A DNA stretch of 64,000 bases from assembly GCF_014201515.1 (NCBI RefSeq), contig NZ_JACHEQ010000004.1, forward strand, positions 1 to 64,000, in the 5' to 3' direction. Both the position numbers and the translations under genes were made by a program. The notes below the pieces were generated by a model. That model searched no databases and had not been told where the DNA came from. It saw nothing but the letters and a program-made list of their open reading frames with translations. Below are positions 36,547 to 44,786 of the stretch, piece by piece. Positions within the stretch are counted from its first letter, which is position 1. Every line of letters starts with the position of its first letter. This DNA is from Anoxybacillus mongoliensis (GTDB lineage Bacteria; Bacillota; Bacilli; Bacillales; Anoxybacillaceae).

Positions 36547-36666
36547 ATGGCTCACCCTCCATATTTTTACCTTCATTGAAACACATTTATGACGATTACA
36601 CAACTACATTTCATGTTTTGTAACCATATCATATAAATAAATCATATAACCTAGTAATAAATTCTA

Positions 36667-36696
36667 TTGACAGGACAAGAATGTAAATGATACGAT
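36667..36696 (+). promoter_or_regulatory. SigA-type promoter of the desaturase gene
   Basis: TTGACA (36667-36672) and TACGAT (36691-36696), spacer 18 bp, 85 bp upstream of the start codon. The 177-bp gap to ytmB holds nothing else. Confidence 0.6.
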
Positions 36697-36780
36697 GACA
36701 ATAAGCTTTAGAAAGAGATGTTTGAATATTCATTTCTTTTTGAAGTGAAGTGTTTACGTATGAGGGGAGTTTTTTTATTG

Positions 36781-37860
36781 ATGAAACAATTTCATTCATT
36801 TGGGTGGTACGCGGCTCGCATTGCTCCGTATTTACCTGAGGAAGCGTTCCGTCCTGTTCCATCTCGTCTGTTCGGTGGTCTTGCTTACATGCTCGTTTTA
36901 GTTAGTAGCATTGTCACGATTTCTTTATTTGATCTACATTGGTTATGGAACGGATTGCTTTCGGTTGTTATTGGATTTTGTTTTGCAGGTTTAGGGTTTT
37001 TAGGGCATGAAATTTTGCATGGAACGGTCGTAAAGCGAGCTTGGCTTCGTGATTTATTAGGTGGCATCGCGTTTTTGCCTCTATGCACAGGTCCAAAGTT
37101 ATGGAGAAAGTGGCATAACGCAACGCATCATGTGCATACTCAACATGAGGAGCTTGATCCAGATGCGTGGCCGACGATCAAACGTTTAGCCCAAAGTCGT
37201 TTTCTTCGTTGGATTTACCGTATTCCGTTTCCGATTCGTGCGTTTTTCTCATTTTTGTCTTTAGCAGGGATGTTTACAGCTCATTCGCTTCATATGCTTC
37301 TTCACTTTTGGAAGGAGTTTGAACGGGGCAGTCGCCGCGCCGTATTTTGGCAGTTTGTCTTACCTTGGTCGATATGGATTGGGCTATTGTTGATAATCGG
37401 AGTAGAAAAATGGCTCTTTGCGTTCGTTCTTCCACTGCTTATTGGAAATGCGATCGTTATGGGGTACATTTCAACGAACCATCGCTTAAATCCACTCGTT
37501 CCGGTTAACGATCCGCTAGCTAATAGCTTAACAGTTATTGTGCCGAAATGGATCGATGTGTTGCATTTTAACTTTTCACACCATACAGAACATCATTTAT
37601 TCCCAGCAATGAGTTCAAAATATTACCCGCTAGTTAAACAATATATTAAACAACTATGGCCGGATCGTTATCATGAAATGCCGATGACAAAAGCATTAAT
37701 TGCGCTATGGAAAACGCCACGCCTTTATCATGAACAAACAGAACTCATCGAACCGCGCGAAGGATACGTGTACGGAACGCTCGGAAATGGATTAAATATA
37801 GATGACCTTTCGCATAAAGTGAAAGAAAATGTTTTAGAAAAAATGGTCAAACAAAAATAA
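36781..37860 (+). CDS. Membrane fatty acid desaturase
   Basis: A 359-aa di-iron membrane desaturase. The three His boxes are intact: HEILH (residues about 79-83), HNATHH (about 113-118) and HHTEHH (about 270-275). Four or so membrane segments lie between them. B. subtilis Des is a cold-induced delta-5 phospholipid desaturase; this protein may have the same job, but the regiospecificity cannot be read. No desKR genes adjoin. The start follows GAGGGGAG with an 11-nt T-rich spacer. Confidence 0.88.
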   Translation: MKQFHSFGWYAARIAPYLPEEAFRPVPSRLFGGLAYMLVLVSSIVTISLFDLHWLWNGLLSVVIGFCFAGLGFLGHEILHGTVVKRAWLRDLLGGIAFLPLCTGPKLWRKWHNATHHVHTQHEELDPDAWPTIKRLAQSRFLRWIYRIPFPIRAFFSFLSLAGMFTAHSLHMLLHFWKEFERGSRRAVFWQFVLPWSIWIGLLLIIGVEKWLFAFVLPLLIGNAIVMGYISTNHRLNPLVPVNDPLANSLTVIVPKWIDVLHFNFSHHTEHHLFPAMSSKYYPLVKQYIKQLWPDRYHEMPMTKALIALWKTPRLYHEQTELIEPREGYVYGTLGNGLNIDDLSHKVKENVLEKMVKQK

Positions 37861-37862
37861 GC

Positions 37863-37916
37863 CAGCTTGTCGACTTTGTCGACAAGCTGAAGCGCCATAT
37901 ACCGGCGCTTTTTTTG
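37863..37916 (+). terminator. Two tandem hairpins after the desaturase gene
   Basis: First a perfect 12-bp stem CAGCTTGTCGAC / GTCGACAAGCTG with a TTT loop (37863-37889), then AAGCGCC / GGCGCTT with a 7-T tail (37890-37916). The second is the intrinsic terminator; the first may shield the 3' end. Confidence 0.8.
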
Positions 37917-37957
37917 TTTGTAGAATAAAGATAAGACGTGGGGCAATGAGCCACGCC

Positions 37958-38686
37958 TTATTTTCTCCCTTGGAGCATAAGAGGGAGCTCTAAGTGATGT
38001 TCGTGTAAAAACGGTTCGTTCGTTAATACGTTTTCTGTCGGTCCGTCGTATACGATCGTTCCGTTTGCGAGTACAATCGTTCGCTCACAACATTCAAGCA
38101 CAAAGTCGAGGTCATGTGTCGTTACAATTTTTGTGTGTGGCAACGATTGAACGAGATGAATGAGCGTTCGCCGCGCTTTCGGATCAAGAGCCGCTGTTGG
38201 TTCATCCATCAGCAAAATTTTCGGTTCTGTTGCGAGCACAGTTGCTATAGTGACGAGCCGTTTTTCCCCTTCAGACAAACGATAGGGTGGGCGGTCTTTT
38301 AAATGCATAGCGCCAACGATTGTTAAAGCTTTTGTTACCCGTTGTTTCACCTCATTTTCATTTATGCCGTCATTGCGAAGTGCAAATGCGACATCCTCGT
38401 AGACAGTCGGCATAAACAATTGATCGTCTGCTTGTTGAAATGTAAAGCCAACAATCTGACGAATATGTCGTAACGTTTGTTTCGACATGCGCATGTTGTC
38501 AATGACAATGCATCCACTTTGGGGCGTATATAATCCGACGAGCAGTTTTAATAACGTCGATTTTCCTGCACCGTTTGCTCCAATGATGCCGATGCATTCT
38601 CCTTGTTGAACGGAAAAAGAAACATCACGAATGGCTTCATGACCATCTGGGTATATGTAGAAAACATTTGATACATTTATCATCAT
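37958..38686 (-). CDS. cbiO: ECF metal transporter ATPase CbiO
   Basis: A 242-aa ATPase of an energy-coupling-factor transporter for cobalt or nickel. Walker A GANGAGKST, Q-loop FTFQQADDQLF, signature LSEGEKRLVTIA, Walker B ILLMDEPTAALD and switch His (VTTHDLDF) are present. Its ATG overlaps the cbiQ stop as ATGA. It is the last gene of cbiM-cbiQ-cbiO. Confidence 0.92.
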   Translation of the reverse strand: MMINVSNVFYIYPDGHEAIRDVSFSVQQGECIGIIGANGAGKSTLLKLLVGLYTPQSGCIVIDNMRMSKQTLRHIRQIVGFTFQQADDQLFMPTVYEDVAFALRNDGINENEVKQRVTKALTIVGAMHLKDRPPYRLSEGEKRLVTIATVLATEPKILLMDEPTAALDPKARRTLIHLVQSLPHTKIVTTHDLDFVLECCERTIVLANGTIVYDGPTENVLTNEPFLHEHHLELPLMLQGRK

Positions 38687-39417
38687 ATGACCACCAAACG
38701 ATAAACGATGAACAATGTAATCGTTACATATGTGTATATCATCTCTCTCGTTGTCCATCGTTTTATTTTTATATGCATACGTTGAATAGAAAAGCCTCGC
38801 AACGTCATTGCTTCATACACGCGCTCAGCACGATCGAAAGTTCGTAAAAGTAAGTGTCCGACGAGCGATCCCCAAACAGATAATTTGATAGCACGATGGC
38901 GTGGAGCCCGCAACATGTACGCCTGACGAAGTCGTTTTGCTTCCTCTAAAAATAAAAAAATGTATCGATATGTCAAAAGTAATTGAATAACGAGAAAGCG
39001 TGGGATGCGCAAAGAAAGGAGCGCCCCTGCAAGTTGTTCAATCGGTGTAGTTAAAAATAAAACGGTTGCTGCAAGTATTGCAAGCGTGTTTTTTAAAACA
39101 AATGTAGAAAAAGCCAACCATCTTGCTTCGATGTACCAATGAAAAAATAATATATGTTCATCAATAAAAAGCAATTGCGAAACTCCTATGGCTGTAGCAA
39201 ATGGCAATGAAGCGATGAGTACGTGTTTTATATGACGAATGGGGAGGCGATAAAAAATGATCATAGCGATCGGGTAAAGCGATAACGGCATCAATTCAAT
39301 AAAAGCATATGAATGAAACGAGGCAACGACGAAGATATATGTAAACGTTATAATTAGTATGCTTAGCGGATGAATATTACGTCGTTGCACAATGTTTAGC
39401 ATAGGTGGATAGATCAC
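38683..39417 (-). CDS. cbiQ: ECF metal transporter transmembrane T-component CbiQ
   Basis: A 244-aa CbiQ/EcfT protein with about five helices. The cytoplasmic Ala-Arg-Gly-type coupling signatures appear as AYMLRAPRH and YEAMTLRGF, which grip the ATPase. GTG 39417 overlaps the cbiM stop (GTGA) with GGAG about 9 nt upstream; an in-frame ATG at 39432 is possible but has no ribosome site. Confidence 0.9.
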   Translation of the reverse strand: MIYPPMLNIVQRRNIHPLSILIITFTYIFVVASFHSYAFIELMPLSLYPIAMIIFYRLPIRHIKHVLIASLPFATAIGVSQLLFIDEHILFFHWYIEARWLAFSTFVLKNTLAILAATVLFLTTPIEQLAGALLSLRIPRFLVIQLLLTYRYIFLFLEEAKRLRQAYMLRAPRHRAIKLSVWGSLVGHLLLRTFDRAERVYEAMTLRGFSIQRMHIKIKRWTTREMIYTYVTITLFIVYRLVVI

Positions 39418-40382
39418 GCTTCTTTTCTCCATTTTTTAATAATAATGTATGGCGCCATGATTGCTACAGCAACAATGAATGTACCGATAATACCAGAAAT
39501 ACTTGTCCCGATATCTAGCCATCCGATCGACGTGCCTCCGCCTTTCAGATTGTAGTCAGGAAGCAAAGCAAGCGATTGTTGGAGACGTTCAAGTGCATGA
39601 TGAACGGCCGTTGTTGCACGCAGTTCATCCGTACCGATCGCATGAAAAACAGACCATTCCAATCCATCTGGCTTAGAAGAGGCGATGGATGAAAAAATGC
39701 CACCAATCATTAGAGCGAGCAAACCGAGCGTCCCGACGAGGCGATTGATCGGCGTCTCTATTGTTGTCGAAAGCTCTGGTTTTGTTTTCATAACAAAGGA
39801 GATAATAGCGGCTGTAGCTATCCCTTCTACAATGCCAATCGCTAAATGAATAGGTTGCATAAATAATGTGAAAGTTGTAAATGGAAGCTCGACTTTGCCA
39901 GACAATAATGTTTGAACGACGACACTAAATGCACCGAGTTGTAATCCAACGACAGCAGCAATGATGGAGGCCAACCATATGTTCGTTCGACGAATGAGCC
40001 GCTTGTATACAGGATAGGCGATAAAACATGTGTAAAAGCCGAGATTAAGCACGTTACATCCGAAAGCTAACAGGCCACCGTCTGCAAAAAAGAGTGCTTG
40101 TATAAATAAAACGACGGATAACGTTAAAAATGCTGCATACGGACCGAGCAAAGCGGCGAGCAACAGTCCGCCTCCTAAATGTCCACTGGATCCTGTACCT
40201 GGAATAGCAAAGTTAATCATTTGCGCGGCAAATACAAATGCTCCGAGCACTCCCATAAGTGGTAGCTTTTTTTCATCGGCTTCGATGTTCAATTTTTTTA
40301 ATGAGTAGCTTGCTATACCTGCTGTAGCCCCCCACATCGCCACTCCTACCGTAGGTGAAATGAGCGCATCTGCCATATGCAT
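39414..40382 (-). CDS. cbiM: ECF metal transporter S-component CbiM with fused CbiN/PDGLE-like C-terminal part
   Basis: A 322-aa membrane protein. The N terminus MHMADALISPTVG is the metal-binding start of CbiM/NikM, where the free N terminus and His2 bind Co2+/Ni2+; this fixes the ATG at 40382 rather than a TTG two codons earlier. Residues about 1-210 form CbiM. The C-terminal part (about 225-322) has two hydrophobic segments around an exposed PDGLEWS motif, like CbiN/PDGLE proteins, so this is a natural M-N fusion. Metal (Co or Ni) is undetermined; no cobalamin riboswitch lies upstream. Confidence 0.88.
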   Translation of the reverse strand: MHMADALISPTVGVAMWGATAGIASYSLKKLNIEADEKKLPLMGVLGAFVFAAQMINFAIPGTGSSGHLGGGLLLAALLGPYAAFLTLSVVLFIQALFFADGGLLAFGCNVLNLGFYTCFIAYPVYKRLIRRTNIWLASIIAAVVGLQLGAFSVVVQTLLSGKVELPFTTFTLFMQPIHLAIGIVEGIATAAIISFVMKTKPELSTTIETPINRLVGTLGLLALMIGGIFSSIASSKPDGLEWSVFHAIGTDELRATTAVHHALERLQQSLALLPDYNLKGGGTSIGWLDIGTSISGIIGTFIVAVAIMAPYIIIKKWRKEA

Positions 40383-40431
40383 AGCCAATCCCCCCTCATG
40401 CTTTATTATAGGGGAGATGTATGCTTAAAAG

Positions 40432-41409
40432 CTATTTTATTTTTTCTTTTAGCTTACTTACTATATAATTTTTCGTCTTTTCGTCATAAACGCCATTTTT
40501 ATTTCCATCAGAAAACATTAGGTTGACCCGTTTCACGGCATCTAACGTTTTTTGACCGAATATCCCGTCTTCTGCTCCGCATTTGAAGTTGATTGCGTTT
40601 AGTGCTTGTTGTAAGAAGCGCACGTCTTCACCACGATCACCGTATCGTAATACTTTATTCGGAAGTTTGCTTATCAATTGTTCGATTGGATTTTGTTGTT
40701 TTAGTGGTTGATTGGCCGATTGTGATGGAGGCTTGACTTCTGTCTTGTTTACTTGCTTTTCGATAATTATTTGTTGGCCAGGCTGTAATGTTCGTGGATT
40801 GATGTGTGGATTTAGACGAAGTAACGTTTTTACACTTACTCCTGTTTTTTGGCTAATTGCCCATAACGTATCTCCTTGTTGAACGGTATATTGTTTTACT
40901 TCTTCTTTGATCTGAACAGTGACGTTCTCTTTTTCATTTAGTACTTCTAAGTAGTTAAAGCACGGACATTGTTTCCATTCATATCCTTTCAGCTCGTTAT
41001 GTCCTTTTACGTCTTTATAGTTCGGCAAGATGCTGACAAGTGTTTTGTATAATGCTTTCAATGATTGTTTTTGTTCATTCGTCGGTTGTTGTGTGCGAAA
41101 ATCCCCTGTTAAACAAATGCCGATGCAGTATGAGTTATGGTTGCCAACATGGTAACTAATTGTTTCTAAATCGTTGCAAAAATGAATTGTTCCGTCTTGT
41201 TCGATAACAAAATGGTATCCAATTCCTGGCCACCCCTTACTAACATGATAATTAGCAAACGCAAATGCCGAGCCTGTTTTTGTTAAACTATGATGAATAA
41301 TAATATGTGTTTTTTGTTGCAGTGTTGTTTTTTTATACGACTGTCCAGAACGAGTAGGGAGAAGATGACGTATATCTTTTAATTGGGGGAGAGCAAATAG
41401 TCCATTCAT
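40432..41409 (-). CDS. N-acetylmuramoyl-L-alanine amidase with LysM and peptidoglycan-binding domains
   Basis: A 325-aa modular cell-wall hydrolase. An Amidase_2 (PGRP) domain spans about residues 30-165, with zinc ligands His in IIIHHS, His in KGHNEL and Cys in CPCF. A LysM repeat is at about 173-220 (YTVQQGDTLWAIS), and a PG_binding_1 domain at about 255-305 (YGDRGEDVRFLQQAL). There is no signal peptide, as in phage endolysins or mother-cell lytic enzymes. The ATG follows AAAGGAGG. It lies alone between cbiM and pckA, where B. subtilis has no such gene. Confidence 0.88.
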   Translation of the reverse strand: MNGLFALPQLKDIRHLLPTRSGQSYKKTTLQQKTHIIIHHSLTKTGSAFAFANYHVSKGWPGIGYHFVIEQDGTIHFCNDLETISYHVGNHNSYCIGICLTGDFRTQQPTNEQKQSLKALYKTLVSILPNYKDVKGHNELKGYEWKQCPCFNYLEVLNEKENVTVQIKEEVKQYTVQQGDTLWAISQKTGVSVKTLLRLNPHINPRTLQPGQQIIIEKQVNKTEVKPPSQSANQPLKQQNPIEQLISKLPNKVLRYGDRGEDVRFLQQALNAINFKCGAEDGIFGQKTLDAVKRVNLMFSDGNKNGVYDEKTKNYIVSKLKEKIK

Positions 41410-41488
41410 TTTGTATCCTCCTTTTGTTCACTTCTATACACTACTATATGTTTCATAGTAAAAATGGTTTGTACGAAGTCATTAAAAA

Positions 41489-41523
41489 TAAAAAAAGCTG
41501 CCGAATAAGCAGGCAGCTTTTGT
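41489..41523 (-). terminator. Terminator of pckA
   Basis: Minus strand AAAGCTGCC / GGCAGCTTT with a 9-nt loop and a run of seven T, directly after the stop. Confidence 0.9.
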
Positions 41524-41526
41524 CGT

Positions 41527-43113
41527 TTATCCAATTGGTCCACCGAACTGTTCAATGCGTGGATCAACGTTTTTGAATTTCTTGAAGTTTTCGCGGAACT
41601 TCGCTGCAAGTTCCTTTGCTTTTTGTTCGTAAGCTTCTTGATCCGCCCATGTACTTTTTGGTTGTAGCACTTCATCAGGGACACCTGGGACGTGAAGTGG
41701 AATGTGTAATCCGAAAATAGGATCTTGAACGGTTTCGACGTTGTTTAATTCTCCTTCTAACGCTGCTTTCACCATCGCGCGCGTATACGACAGTTTCATT
41801 CGTTCACCAACGCCGTATCCACCACCAGTCCAACCGGTGTTCACTAAAAAGACTTGAACGTCGTGAGCATCGATTTTTTGTCCGAGCATGTCTGCATACC
41901 GTGTTGCTGGAAGTGGTAAAAACGGTGAACCGAAGCATGTAGAGAACGTTGCTTCAGGAGCTGTGACCCCGCGTTCTGTACCTGCTAACTTGCTTGTATA
42001 CCCGCTTAAGAAATGATACATTGCTTGCTCTTTTGTGAGTTTGCTAATTGGTGGCAATACCCCGAACGCGTCCGCTGTTAAAAAGACGATTGTATGCGGG
42101 TGACCAGCAACGCTTGGCTGAACGATGTTATCCATCGCTTCAAGCGGGTATGCTGCACGTGTATTTTCAGTTAACGTCGCATCGTCATAGTTTGGTATGC
42201 GCGTATCTGGGTCAATCATGACGTTTTCTAATACCGAGCCGAAGCGAATCGCGTCAAAAATTTGTGGCTCTTTTTCACGTGATAAGTTAATGCACTTGGC
42301 ATAACATCCGCCTTCAATATTAAAGACACCGTTGTTTGACCAACCGTGCTCGTCATCGCCAATTAAGCGACGGTTTGGATCAGCAGAAAGCGTCGTTTTC
42401 CCTGTCCCTGATAAACCAAAAAAGAGCGCGACATCGCCTTCTTGACCTACGTTTGCTGAGCAGTGCATCGGGAAGATTCCTTGCTCTGGCAATAAGAAGT
42501 TCATGACGGAGAAAATTGATTTTTTCATTTCACCTGCATATTCTGTTCCACCAATTAGCACAGTGCGACGTTCAAACGAGATGATAATAAACGTTTCTGA
42601 ACGCGTGCCGTCAACGGCTGGATCGGCTTTAAATGTTGGAGCAGAAATGACTGTAAATTGTGGCTCATGCGCTTGTAATTCTTCCGTTGTTGGACGAATG
42701 AACAACTGATGGGCGAATAAGTTATGCCAAGCAAATTCGTTGACAACTTGAATCGGCAAGCGATAAGCTGGATCGGCGCCTGCGAAGCCATTAAATACAA
42801 ACAATTCTTCTTTTGTCATTAAATAGTCGATTACTTTGTTGTAAAGTTTATCAAATACTTCTTCAGAAATTGGCTGATTGACAGTTCCCCAATCAATTTT
42901 ATGTTTCACGGATGGCTCTTCGACAATATATTTATCTTTCGGGGAGCGACCTGTATATTTTCCTGTTGTTGCACAAATCGCTCCTGATAAAGTAAGAATG
43001 CCTTCTTTCCGAGTTAATACCTTCTCTACTAGTCGTGGTACAGATAAGTTATGAAAAACCCCATCCCTTTGTAAGAGTGTCGATAATTTGTTTGTCAGTT
43101 CAATGGAATTCAT
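41527..43113 (-). CDS. pckA: Phosphoenolpyruvate carboxykinase (ATP) PckA
   Basis: A 528-aa gluconeogenic enzyme turning oxaloacetate and ATP into PEP. The P-loop [13 protein letters not shown], kinase-2 motif LIGDDEHGW, and [10 protein letters not shown] and TGRSPKDKY segments identify the ATP-dependent family. ATG 43113 gives the usual length; AAAGGTAGG stands upstream. It is divergent from metK, as in B. subtilis. Confidence 0.96.
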   Translation of the reverse strand: MNSIELTNKLSTLLQRDGVFHNLSVPRLVEKVLTRKEGILTLSGAICATTGKYTGRSPKDKYIVEEPSVKHKIDWGTVNQPISEEVFDKLYNKVIDYLMTKEELFVFNGFAGADPAYRLPIQVVNEFAWHNLFAHQLFIRPTTEELQAHEPQFTVISAPTFKADPAVDGTRSETFIIISFERRTVLIGGTEYAGEMKKSIFSVMNFLLPEQGIFPMHCSANVGQEGDVALFFGLSGTGKTTLSADPNRRLIGDDEHGWSNNGVFNIEGGCYAKCINLSREKEPQIFDAIRFGSVLENVMIDPDTRIPNYDDATLTENTRAAYPLEAMDNIVQPSVAGHPHTIVFLTADAFGVLPPISKLTKEQAMYHFLSGYTSKLAGTERGVTAPEATFSTCFGSPFLPLPATRYADMLGQKIDAHDVQVFLVNTGWTGGGYGVGERMKLSYTRAMVKAALEGELNNVETVQDPIFGLHIPLHVPGVPDEVLQPKSTWADQEAYEQKAKELAAKFRENFKKFKNVDPRIEQFGGPIG

Positions 43114-43154
43114 TGGACAAAACCTACCTTTGTTTGATTTATCTTTATGTAAAA

Positions 43155-43163
43155 AGTATAACA
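43155..43163 (-). promoter_or_regulatory. Extended -10 element for pckA
   Basis: The minus strand reads TGTTATACT (TGn plus TATACT), about 42 bp before the pckA start; the -35 is poor. Confidence 0.5.
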
Positions 43164-43240
43164 CATTTTAATAAATAGTCCATACTAATTCGTGTATTTT
43201 TCTTGAATTTATTTTCAAAATCATTACAGTAGAAAAAACG

Positions 43241-43270
43241 TTGACTCGCTGATGATATATGTGATATGAT
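43241..43270 (+). promoter_or_regulatory. Promoter of the metK S-box transcript
   Basis: TTGACT (43241-43246) and TATGAT (43265-43270), spacer 18 bp, immediately upstream of the SAM riboswitch. Confidence 0.65.
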
Positions 43271-43286
43271 GCTGAGATGAACGGAT

Positions 43287-43448
43287 ACTCTTATCCCGAG
43301 TTGGTGGAGGGAGACAGGCCCGATGAAACCCAGCAACCGTCACGTATGTGAAAAGGTGCTAACCTGTGGCAAGGGAACGCCCTTGAACGATAAGAGTGAA
43401 AGGCGCAGACAAATGCAAAAACCTTTCCTCTGAAGGAAAGGTTTTTTT
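43287..43448 (+). ncRNA. SAM-I (S-box) riboswitch with terminator
   Basis: P1 ACTCTTATC / GATAAGAGT (43287-43295 with 43389-43397) encloses the S-box core: GAGGGAGACAGGCCCGATGA, AACCCAGCAACC, AAGGTGCTAA and the late GAACG. A terminator stem AAACCTTTCC / GGAAAGGTTT with a T7 tail follows at 43418-43448. High SAM is expected to stop transcription of metK. Confidence 0.97.
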
Positions 43449-43517
43449 CACGATAGACCATAATAAGAGGGATGAGTACCGTATCATTTGTCATTATTAT
43501 TGAGGAGGAATGTTTGA

Positions 43518-44723
43518 ATGCCTAAACGTCGTCTGTTTACGTCTGAATCTGTAACGGAAGGGCATCCGGATAAAATTTGTGACCAAATTTCCGATGCGAT
43601 TTTAGATGCGATTTTAGCGAATGATCCAAATGCGCGTGTTGCGTGTGAAACGAGCGTAACAACAGGGCTTGTTTTAGTGAGCGGGGAAATTACAACATCT
43701 ACATATGTAGATATTCCGAAAATTGTCCGTGAAACGATTCGTGAAATTGGCTATACGCGCGCAAAATACGGCTTTGATGCAGATACGTGCGCTGTATTAA
43801 CATCAATTGATGAACAATCTCCAGATATTGCGATGGGTGTTGACAAAGCGTTAGAAGCTCGTGAAGGGCAAATGACAGATGAAGAAATCGAGGCGATCGG
43901 TGCAGGTGACCAAGGATTAATGTTTGGCTTCGCGTGCAACGAAACGAAAGAGCTTATGCCGCTTCCAATTTCGCTCGCACATAAACTTGCGCGCCGTTTA
44001 GCTGAAGTGCGTAAAGAAGATATCTTACCTTATTTACGTCCAGACGGAAAGACGCAAGTGACAGTTGAGTATGATGAAAACGGCAAACCTGTACGCATTG
44101 ATACGATCGTTGTTTCAACACAACATCATCCAGAAATTACACAAGATCAAATTGTGCGCAACATTAAAGAGCATGTCATTCAACCTGTTGTTCCAGCGGA
44201 GTTGATCGATGAGAACACAAAATATTTCATTAACCCAACAGGTCGTTTCGTCATCGGTGGCCCACAAGGTGACGCAGGGTTAACAGGACGCAAAATTATC
44301 GTTGACACGTACGGTGGTTATGCTCGTCACGGTGGTGGAGCGTTCTCAGGAAAAGACCCGACGAAAGTAGACCGTTCGGCAGCATATGCCGCTCGTTACG
44401 TAGCGAAAAACATCGTTGCAGCAGGTCTTGCAGATAAATGTGAAGTGCAGTTAGCGTATGCGATCGGTGTGGCGCAACCAGTATCAATTTCCATTGATAC
44501 GTTCGGCACAGGTAAAGTATCTGAAGATGTATTAATTGAAGTGGTGCGCAACAATTTTGACCTTCGCCCAGCAGGCATCATTAAAATGCTTGATCTTCGC
44601 CGTCCAATTTACAAACAAACAGCTGCTTACGGTCACTTTGGTCGCACAGATATTGATCTTCCTTGGGAGCGTACTGATAAAGCGGAAGCGTTAAAACAAC
44701 AAGCGTTACAGTTAGCGAAGTAA
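43518..44723 (+). CDS. metK: S-adenosylmethionine synthetase MetK
   Basis: A 401-aa enzyme making SAM from methionine and ATP. Family signatures are intact: [18 protein letters not shown] at the N terminus, [12 protein letters not shown] near residue 130, and [19 protein letters not shown] near 275. GAGGAGG precedes the ATG. It is controlled by the S-box riboswitch 70 nt upstream. Confidence 0.97.
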   Translation: MPKRRLFTSESVTEGHPDKICDQISDAILDAILANDPNARVACETSVTTGLVLVSGEITTSTYVDIPKIVRETIREIGYTRAKYGFDADTCAVLTSIDEQSPDIAMGVDKALEAREGQMTDEEIEAIGAGDQGLMFGFACNETKELMPLPISLAHKLARRLAEVRKEDILPYLRPDGKTQVTVEYDENGKPVRIDTIVVSTQHHPEITQDQIVRNIKEHVIQPVVPAELIDENTKYFINPTGRFVIGGPQGDAGLTGRKIIVDTYGGYARHGGGAFSGKDPTKVDRSAAYAARYVAKNIVAAGLADKCEVQLAYAIGVAQPVSISIDTFGTGKVSEDVLIEVVRNNFDLRPAGIIKMLDLRRPIYKQTAAYGHFGRTDIDLPWERTDKAEALKQQALQLAK

Positions 44724-44730
44724 GAAAAAG

Positions 44731-44766
44731 GGAGAGAGTTACGACAATGTAGCTCTCTCTATTTGT
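44731..44766 (+). terminator. Hairpin between metK and asnB
   Basis: AGAGAGTTAC / GTAGCTCTCT (one G-T pair) followed by only a weak T tract, so termination may be partial. Confidence 0.6.
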
Positions 44767-44786
44767 TAGTGAAACGGGGTGAAAAC

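Noticed and set aside
40383-40431. Cobalamin riboswitch upstream of cbiM
   Set aside because: Only about 50 bp lie between cbiM and the neighbouring gene and no B12 box is present.
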